A stretch of 11,832 bases of DNA from assembly GCA_027943245.1 (NCBI GenBank), contig JANDJZ010000580.1, positions 1 to 11,832 of the forward strand. The letters are read 5' to 3'. The stretch's first letter is position 1; each line of letters opens with the position of its first letter. This DNA is from Acanthamoeba sp. SK_2022b (taxonomy: Eukaryota > Discosea > Longamoebia > Acanthamoebidae). The translations under genes and the position numbers were made by a program. This document shows positions 1 through 7,687 of this stretch, piece by piece. Below the pieces are notes generated by a model. That model made no database searches. It was not told where the DNA came from and saw nothing but the letters and a program-made list of their open reading frames with translations.

Positions 1-518
1 CAGCCTCTCTCGAGCCAGCATTCGCAGCAGCAGCAGCAGCACGGCCACATGCACAAGTCGGACAACGGCGAGCACAGGCACGGCAAGAGGCGGCGGAGGG
101 AGGAGGACGAGCTGTACCGCCCGTCGTCTTCTTCGTCGTCGTCGTCAACCTCGTCTTCTTCGTCGGCCGCTTCCGCGTCGGCGGCGGACAGGGAGGACTC
201 CCGGTTGATGGATGATGACGACGACGACTACGACTCGCCCCGACAGCCGCGCAAGGAGCGTCGAGTGTCCAATCAGGAGGGCGTCGACGAGTACGCATCG
301 CCCGCGCGCCCCTCCCCTCCCCTCAAGTCTTTCTCGCGTATCTTATCTCTCTCGTTCTCTCTCTCTCTCTCCCCCCCAATGCGCTTCGCGCTTCGTTCTT
401 TTGCGCAGAACCGCTTCGGACTACGTGCGGTCAAGAACGAGAAAGACGTGGGAGGAGCGTTACGAAGAGCTCAAGCTCTTCCAGCAGACGCACGGCCACC
501 TCTACATCCCCTACTCTG

Positions 519-584
<66 letters not shown>

Positions 585-817
585 GCCCACACGCCCACAC
601 GCACTCATGCGCTGAGCGACTGACGTCCGCGAAAACATTCGCTTTGAAGGCACCATGAAGCAGCTCTACGAGTGGGTCAGCACACAACGCAAGAACCACC
701 GCAAAAAGACCTTGAAGAGGGTACTGCGTGTTCTGCTTCATCGCCTCCTCTCGCCATCATGTAGTGGCGTATTTCTACTCAACTTGTCTGCTTAATATTA
801 GGAATTATTAATTATTT

Positions 818-848
<31 letters not shown>

Positions 849-1125
849 ACAGGACCGTTTCCTGTTGCTGGACGCGCTCGGGTTCCCGTGGACGGGCAAG
901 CGCGAGCTGTTGGCCGCGGCCAAGAACGCATCGTCCTCGTCGCCGCCGCGCACGGGCGCCAGCTCGGTCGCCTCGCTGCTGTCGCCGATGGACGACGCCC
1001 CCCAGCCCTCGTCGTCGCTCCTCTCCTCGCTCGCGTCGCTCGCCCACGAGGAGCGAGGCCGGTCGAAGGAGGCCGCCCACAGCGACGACGACGAAGACGA
1101 GGGCTCGTCCGACCACGATGACTGA
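1..1125 (+). CDS. Helicase-associated (HA) domain protein, 5' end probably outside window
   Basis: Exons are <1-290, 409-518, 617-720 and 853-1125 (TGA at 1123-1125); phases close at every junction, giving 258 codons plus stop. The frame is open to the window edge and the first Met, at base 49, has C at -3, so the true start may lie upstream. The N-terminal part is low complexity: Gln/His run, basic KRRRREED, poly-Ser, poly-Asp. Counting from base 1, residues 111-181 form one HA domain: W111, the YEELKLF..THGHL motif, the L..WV..QR motif, and R..LL..LGFPW ending at W181. The C-terminus is Ser-rich and then acidic. In the HA family this small helical domain sits beside helicases or occurs alone and is thought to bind nucleic acid; no helicase motif is visible here. 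A nuclear or nucleic-acid-binding role is an inference. The domain is split by three introns, two of them CA/TG microsatellites. Confidence 0.8.
519..616 (+). repeat. (AC)n microsatellite filling HA-gene intron 2
   Basis: About 31 uninterrupted AC units (521-583) start at the donor GTACAC itself, so the 5' splice site is part of the repeat. The acceptor is CGCTGAG, ending at 616. Confidence 0.9.
721..852 (+). repeat. (TG)n microsatellite in HA-gene intron 3
   Basis: About 13 TG units at 822-848 directly precede the acceptor TACAG (849-852). The donor is GTACTG at 721. Confidence 0.9.
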
Positions 1126-1448
1126 AGCGATTCGTTCGTTCGACGCCCTCCCCCCCAATCCAATGCGCCCACGGACAGCATCCGTTCCGACAACCAGCAA
1201 TAGGATAGTGTAATTGTGTTACATCTCAACAAGCCCCTCTTGGGGTTAACGTTTACCGCTACCTGATGCTCACTCCTGCAGCACGAGAGCGTCGAGTGTC
1301 GACAAGAGCGAACTGGAAGAAAGTTCACTGCACGACAAGGCCTTGGGCAAGGACGAGTTTTGTGGGCTGCGTCGTTCCATCTCTCTCAGCTTCAAAAGCT
1401 TTCCATCTCGAGACTCCTCAATCCGTACCTCACCGAGCTAGCGACGGC
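1126..1448. other. Intergenic region between two + strand genes
   Basis: These 323 bases separate the HA-gene stop from the ArfGAP start. They should hold the 3' UTR of the first gene and the promoter and 5' UTR of the second. I see no convincing TATA box, poly(A) signal, RNA gene or conserved reading frame. The short open frame from 1266 lacks the G/C-ending codon pattern of the real exons. Confidence 0.6.
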
Positions 1449-2874
1449 ATGTCCAACAAAATGGAAAAGCAGTTTGAACAGAGGTTGGTTCTCGCCACAG
1501 CTCACGGTGATGCTTCATTAATTTAATCGTTCTACGCTTCCCCCCACTTCATTCGCGCAGGATCGCCGTCCTTACCGAGCTCCTGAAGCAGCCCGAGAAC
1601 AAGGAGTGCGCTGATTGCGGCGCCAAGGGTACCTGCATCGCGAATAGAGATGAATTTTAGTTGTTTAAATTGACGTGTTGCCTTTTCTTTTGTGCAGGCC
1701 CCAAATGGGCGTCCTGGTCCATTGGCGTGTTCCTTTGCATAAACGTACGTTGTTGGCTCCCTCTCGTCTTGGCCACATTCCGTGTCTTAGCGTTCTGTGG
1801 GAGCGCAGTGTGCCGGCATCCACCGAAGTCTCGGAACGCACATCAGCAAGGTCAAGAGCGCCACTCTCGACAAGTGGACGGACGAGCAGATTGACGTGCG
1901 CTACCCTCCTTTTATATTTTATTTATTTATTTATTTATTAGCTTTACATGTAGTTGTTCTCTGTTTTATTTGTCTGTTGCTGTTTTTATTTATTTTTCTA
2001 TTATTTATTCCTCTTTGCTACGTAGAACATGCGCAACATGGGCAACGGGAGGGCCAAGCTCATCTACGAGGCCGCGGTCCCGGCCGGCTACCAGAAGCCT
2101 CGCGAGGGCGCTTCTGCCCAGTACCCTTGCCCTCTCGTCGTCTCGTCTGGTTGTTGCGCGTAGCGCAATATTTATTTATTTATTTATTTATTTGTTGTGC
2201 GTAGTGCGTTGGAGAGCTGGATCAGGGCCAAGTACGACAAGAAGCAGTTCATGGAGCGCGGTCGCACCGCCCACAAGGAGAAGCGCGAGGAGCCCGCCTA
2301 CCGCGAGGCCTCCTCCTCCTCCTCTGGCTACCGCAGCAGCAAGCCCGCCCCGCCCTCGCCCCGACAGTCGTCCAGGCATCAGCAGCAGCATCACCACCGC
2401 TCCCAGCCCCCGCAGCAGCCCCCGACGCGACAGCAGCCCCCGCAGCAGCAGCCGGCGAAGCCCCTCGTCAGCTTCATCGATGACCCGCCCGCGTCGCAGC
2501 CGCCGGCCGGCGGCCAGGGCGGCGTCGACCTGTTTGGCTTGCTGGGTGGTGGCGGCGGTCAGCAGCAGCAGCAGCAACACCACCAGCAGCAGCAACACCA
2601 GCAGCAGGCGGTGGGCGGAGGCCATGACACGTCGTTCTTTGCCAGCCTCGACGGCGGCCAGCAGCAGCAGCAGCAACAACAGAAGACGCTGGACAAGAAC
2701 TCGATCATGTCGCTCTACCACCAGCCCATCGCGCCCATGGGCATGATGCACCCGCAGCAGGTGGCCGGCCAGCAGCAGCGCGCCCCCAACTACAACGTCC
2801 ACCTCATGCCGGCGACCAACATGTACATCGCGCCCAACGGCATGCCCATGATGTACGCGCCGCGCCTGTGTGTG

Positions 2875-2923
<49 letters not shown>

Positions 2924-3153
2924 GTGTGTGTTGTGTGTGTTGTGTGTGGTGTGTGTGTGTGTGTTGTGTGGGCTCACCAGAGCTCTCTGGCGTGTCGTGT
3001 TCGTGGATGGCCAGGATGGGCCCGACTGGACTGGTGCCAGCGGCGATGGCCGGCGGCTATCCCGGAGCAGCGCAGGGCTGGCCGATGCAGGGCCAAGCCG
3101 TGGGCCAGGTGCAGGTGGGCATGGCCCCCTACGGCTACCCGCAGGGCTACTAA
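1449..3153 (+). CDS. ArfGAP, SMAP/AGD5-type Arf GTPase-activating protein
   Basis: Seven exons: 1449-1483, 1561-1628, 1698-1744, 1809-1895, 2026-2120, 2205-2867 and 3015-3153. They total 1134 bases, or 377 residues plus TAA. The start has G at -3 and gives the N-terminus expected for the family. Residues 1-126 form an ArfGAP domain: zinc finger C28-x2-C31-x16-C48-x2-C51, the WASW.IGVF core, the catalytic arginine R56 in the AGIHRSLG motif, then HISKVKS, MGN and a closing [11 protein letters not shown]. These proteins stimulate GTP hydrolysis on Arf GTPases during coat assembly at Golgi, trans-Golgi or endosomes. Residues 130-377 are Gln-, Pro-, Gly- and Met-rich. They include a DLFGLL segment at 219-224 that could be a clathrin or adaptor motif (inference) and a Met/Tyr-rich stretch as in plant AGD5. 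The last intron is a (GT)n tract readable in frame. Length is close to SMAP1/2 (about 430-470). Confidence 0.93.
1896..2025 (+). repeat. (TTTA)n repeats in ArfGAP intron 4
   Basis: TTTA/ATTT units at about 1911-1940 and again more loosely at 1985-2010, between donor GTGCGC and acceptor TACGTAG. A similar (TATT)n run lies at 2170-2193 in intron 5 (2121-2204). Confidence 0.9.
2338..2784 (+). repeat. CAG/CAA-rich poly-Gln coding tracts in the ArfGAP
   Basis: Within exon 6, repeated CAG with CAA and CAC interruptions encodes Gln and Gln/His runs. The densest are near 2560-2610 and 2659-2683, with shorter ones at 2380-2455 and 2757-2780. Interruptions keep the runs short. They form the disordered tail after the catalytic domain. 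Confidence 0.85.
2868..3014 (+). repeat. Imperfect (GT)n microsatellite filling ArfGAP intron 6
   Basis: The 147-base intron begins inside the GT run and stays GT/TTG-rich to about 2970, then runs to the acceptor TGGCCAG. Donor and acceptor phases keep the frame (CT + G = Leu). Being 49 codons long with no in-frame stop, it would also be readable if retained. Confidence 0.8.
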
Positions 3154-3692
3154 GCCCCCAGGCCTCCTGCATTTAGATGAGAGAGAGAGAGAGAGAGAGG
3201 GCGAGAGAGGGTGCATGAGAGGAAAGAGCCAGCGCGTTGTTGTGTGAATACCAAGTGGAGGAAGGCACTGCTGGCCGGCCGGTTGGGAGGATGTTTGTCT
3301 GTTTGCGCGAGGAGCTGGACGAAGACGAAAAAGAGATGAGAGCTGTTGATGCTCTATCTTTGTGCCTTGCTTGGCCCCGATGGTGGTGAGCCCTACCCGT
3401 TCTTTGGCCCGCACGAGCTGCTTGTCCGTCATGATCACCCTCCAATCGATGATCTTGATGGCCGTTTGGTTGTAGCGTTCCAAAAACACCTGAGAAGCAG
3501 GGGGACAAGTCGCAACAGGGAAGAGAATGAACTAACCCTGCCAAGCGTGAGGGCGAAAGGCAACAAAATTAATACAAAACAAAACACATTGCAAGATCCG
3601 TTGCATTTCTGGCTCCACCCCACTACAATACAACCTCTTGTGTAGAGAGAGAGAGAGAGAGAGAGAGGCTTGAGACGCTACTTCCTCGTGTC
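3154..3692. other. Convergent 3' intergenic region
   Basis: These 539 bases lie between the stop codons of the ArfGAP (+) and the repeat protein (-). They hold two (GA)n tracts on the + strand (about 3179-3199 and 3644-3667) and, between them, a coding-like stretch on the minus strand described separately. I see no AATAAA on the expected strands. Confidence 0.6.
3346..3489 (-). other. Coding-like orphan exon, not assigned to a gene
   Basis: On the minus strand a good acceptor (CTGCTTCTCAG) is followed at 3489 by a frame of about 48 codons with strong G/C third-position preference, starting VFLERYNQTAIK and continuing through DWRVIMTDKQLV. The bases just upstream (3490-3692) carry a CT tract like other introns here. 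A possible donor (GTAGGG) starts at 3396; otherwise the frame stays open to 2974, antisense to the ArfGAP. It lies after the stop of the repeat-protein gene. Its phase would fit splicing from that gene's exon 10, so an alternative last exon is possible, as is a relic of another gene. I do not recognise the protein. Confidence 0.35.
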
Positions 3693-4016
3693 TCAGTTGT
3701 CCTCCTCCTCCTCCTCCTCCTCGCCGAGTGGTGGCTGGTACTCCTCGCCGAGGGACTCGCCTTCCTCGAAACCGAGGGCGGCCCTCTCCTCCTCCTCGTC
3801 GGCCTGCTCCTCGCTGTCGGCCTCGACGATCTTGCGCTTCTTGACCGGGCGCGTGGACCTGCGCGGGGTGGTGGGCTTGGCCGCCTTGGCGGCCTTGCGT
3901 GGCGTCGGTGCGAGCTGGTCGCCGTCCGATGGCGGCTCGGGCTTCTCGCGCTTGAGCTTCCTGTTGGCCATCAGCGCCCCGATGTCCCAGCTGCTGTCGC
4001 CGATCAACGACGCCAT
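3693..4016 (-). other. Last exon: basic NLS-like segment and acidic Glu tail
   Basis: Residues 1441-1547 of the repeat protein. After a short helical end, a Pro/Ala/Lys/Arg-rich stretch with TPRK and RRSTRPVKKRK resembles histone-tail or NLS sequence. It is followed by about 40 acidic residues ending in a Glu run coded by GAG repeats. The composition is typical of nuclear, histone- or DNA-associated proteins; that role is inferred from composition only. Confidence 0.7.
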
Positions 4017-4677
4017 CTGCCACACACTCGCCACGTCAGCCACCACCCTTTTCATAAAAAAATAAAAATAAAAATATAAAAATATAAAAATATAAAAATA
4101 ATTACCTGGATGAGCCTCTTCTTGCCGCGGTGCTTCTTCTTGAAGTTGGTGAAGAACTCGTCCCAGTCCTGGGGCCGGTTGAGGACGCCGTTGAGGCGGC
4201 GCTTGAAGCTCTTGAGGCAGGCCACGAACTGGTTGTACTGGGAGGGCAGGATGTTGAGGAGCATCATGTCGGTGGCGGCGGCGAGCAGGGTGGACATGAC
4301 GGCCGGGAAGTGGAGCTGCACGCGGTCGAGCAGCGCGTCGACCTCCTCGTGGCGGAACTCCTGGTAGTAGCGCTTCATGTAGCGCGAGACGGTGCCCAGC
4401 AGCTGGTCGAGCGCCGTGGGCTGGTTGCGCTCGAGCTCCTTCCACAGCTCCTCGAGCAGGTCCATCTCGCCGGCCTCGCCCGACGGCGGCGGGAAGATGC
4501 TGATGCACTGCGCGTAGAGCCCGTCCTTCATGAGCAGCTCGATCTTGGCCTTGACGTTGCTCGCCTCCTGCTTGAGCACGTACACCACCAGGTCCTGCTT
4601 GATGCTCGCCCACTCCTCCTCGCTGCACAGGTCCCTCACCTGGTCCCACCTCTCCGTCTTCACGTCGGTCTGTGTGA

Positions 4678-4708
<31 letters not shown>

Positions 4709-7652
4709 TTAGTTGTGTGATGTGAGAGGGGGGGGAGAGAGAGAGAGAGAGAGAGGGCAGGGCACCTTGAAGGCGAGGATGGCCTGGTCGCGGAGGACGT
4801 CGTCGAGGCCTTCGATCTTGGCCGCGTCCATGATGAGGTCGGTGATCTGGAGCGTGTAGGCGTCGAGCGCGCTGTTGTCCACCTCGACCGGCGCCAGCGC
4901 GTCCAATCGCGCCTTTGACTGTTTTTTTTTTTTTTTACATTTTTTAGTATTAAATAATAAATAAAATAAAATAAAATAAAATAAAATAAAAATGCCACGT
5001 CAGCACACACAAATAAGGGGAAAAGAAAAGAAATACCTCCTTGAGGCGCTGTTCGACGACCTCGCGCTTCTCCTTGGGCTTGGTGTCGGCGGAGGCGATG
5101 GAGAAGAGGAGGATCTGCTGCTCGAGCTCCTTGTGGTGGGCGCGGAGCTGCTCCTGGTGCTCGATCTCCTGCTTGAGGTCGGCGATGATCTCCTCGCAGT
5201 GGAGGCCCACGGCGACGACGAGGTCGTGCTGGAGCTTGGCCTTGAGGTCGGTGGCGAGGCGGATGAGGGTGGGGATGTCGCGTATGTTGAGGAGGCAGTT
5301 CTTGACCACGTTGGCGAGGAGCTCGGCGTGGTAGGCCTTCTGGGCCTCGATGTCGTCGGCGGAGAGGGCGTCGTTCATGGCGATGGAGTCCTCCCAGTGC
5401 TTGCGCTTCTGGAGCACGGTCTCCACCATCTGCACGGTGAGGTCGTGGTTGAGCGCGTGATAGTCGACGCCCGTGCCAAAGTAGGACGGCTGCAGGGCCT
5501 TGACGCGGAGCACCAGCAGGAGCTCGCGCAGCGCGTCGGTCTGCTCGGCGGGCAGCGACTTGCGCTGGCGGTCGGTGACCTCCTTGAGCGCCAGCAGCTT
5601 GTCGCGCTGCTTCTCCTGCTGCTGCCGCTCCAGCCGGTGCTGGGCCAGCTCGAACAGGCGCAGCCGGCACTGGTCGCCCATCTCCACGGCAAAGTCGAAC
5701 TGCTTGCTGTCCCGCAGCCGCCGCAGGAACTTGACCATGGTCTCGGGGTTGCGCGTGTGGGCCTTGGCCAGCGCCATCGTGGCCCGGAGCAGCTCCTGCT
5801 TCTCGCTCTCGAACGCGTCGATCTGCTCGAAGGTGACCTCCTCGCCCCGCTTCTTGCCGTCGAGCTCGGTGGCCTTGTCGAGCGTGGCGTCGAGCAGCAG
5901 CGCCGTGAGGCGGTTGCTCATGTCGTCGTGCTCGTCGGCGGTGGACAGGAACTGCGGCAGCGGCTGCAGGCCCGCCAGCTGCGCCTCGAGCTCGACCAGC
6001 TTGGCCGCCTGCGGCGCGTCGAGCGTCTTCTTCTTGGTCGCCAGCTCGGCGCGCTCCTCCTGCAGCAGCGCGATGTGCTCCGCGATGGCGTCCTTGGTCT
6101 CACGGAGCTGCTCCAGGCCCGCGATGCGCTTGTAGCAGTTGCTCGCCACCTCCTGCGCGATCTTGATCTCCTTTTGGCGCTTGGCGAGCTTGACCAGCTT
6201 GACGAGGTGCTCGGGGTCGCGGATGTTGGTGAGGGCGAGCTGGACGGCGCGGTCGACCCAGCCCTGGACCTTGAGGCGCTGCTCGCCAAACTTCTTGTCG
6301 ATGGCGTGGTCGCCGTCCTCGAGGCCCTCGATGGACATGGCGGCCGACTTGTTGAAGCGCTCGGTGGCGATCTGCTGCTCGAGCGCCTCCTTGGCCTCGA
6401 TCACGGCCTTGAACGCCGTCTGGATGACCTTGGACCTGGGCCTGTCGTACTGGTGGTAGTTCTCCACCTTGGCAAAGTGGGGCCACGTCGGCAACGCGGC
6501 CAGCTGCTCCTCCGCATCTGTTGGTGTATTAAAATAAAAAAAATATTTAAAAAATAAAATAAATTAGACGTGTAAATAAAAATTACGTGTGTTGAAAAAA
6601 TAAAATAAAATAAAATAAAATAAATAAAAATCAATCACGGTGGACGTACCTTGAAGCTGCTTGACCTTGGTCTCGTCGAGCTTCTTCTTGGCGACGGCGA
6701 AGAGCTTCTTCTCCTCCTCGCGGAGGTCGGCGATGAGCTTGACGAGCGGGTAGCGCCGCTGACGCTCCTCGTCGATGTCGTTGATGCGCGAGATGGCCTT
6801 GTCGACGATCTGGAGGACCACATCGGCCTCCTTGCGCTTGCGCATGTCCTTGGCGAACTTGAGCAGGTAGGACGGGTTGTCGAACTTCTGCAGGCACAGC
6901 TGCACCATCGTGTTGATGCGGTTCTTGATGTCCTGCCTGTCCCTCTCGATCTTCTTCCTGTCGATCGTCTTCGGGTCCTGCTTCCTGAACTAATAATTTT
7001 CAAGTAGGGGGGAAAAAAATCACACATTAAAAATAAATTATTTTAAATATTGATGCCTTTAAAAATAGAAAAAAATAATAGAAAAAAATAAAATGGAGAA
7101 ATGTAGAGAGAGATGGTACCATCTCGGCGATGCGCTTCTCGAGGGCGCTCTTGGTGTCGAGGATGGCCGAGGTCATGACGCGCACGACGTCGAGGCTGAG
7201 GTTGTCGTACTGGTGCGGGTCGAGCACGTTGCCGTAGACGGGCCAGGCCGGGAGCTGGGCGATCTGCTCCTGGAGCTCCTTGAGCCGGGCCTGCTGCGAC
7301 GGGGGCAGGTGCTTCTTGTCGCGCGCCAGCTTATGCTGCTCGGCCTCGAGGTCGAGGAGCTCGCGCGTGAGCGGCGCGCGCACGAGGCGCAGGTCCTCGA
7401 CCTCCTTGATGTTGCGCTGGCACTTCTCGCCCAGCCGGATGACGATCTCGCTCTCGTCGCGCTTCTCGATGTGGCGCGCGAGCTCGCACAGCTGCTGCGG
7501 GTCGTCGACCTCATCCATGATGGCCTGCACCTGGCGGCTAGTCGTCTCGCTCATCTCCACCTCCTTGTTCTGTTGCTTCATGTCGATGACCGCCGTCAGC
7601 ATGAGCTTCGAGATATTGAGGTACAGGTAGTCGAACGATGCCCAGTAGTATC

Positions 7653-7687
<35 letters not shown>

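Noticed and set aside
471..741. Cys-Val or Thr-His repeat proteins in several frames
   Set aside because: They are translations of (AC)n/(GT)n microsatellites inside introns; the same occurs near 821-848 and 10433-10707.
2188..2802. Minus-strand poly-Leu frame opposite the ArfGAP
   Set aside because: It is produced by reading CAG/CAA glutamine codons on the other strand as CTG/TTG leucine.
4992..6557. Long + strand open frame of 521 codons
   Set aside because: It is the antisense mirror of exon 8 of the repeat protein. Leu/Val/Glu-rich translation is what a G/C-third-position helical gene gives on its opposite strand. It also runs through the intron on each side and has no recognisable domain.
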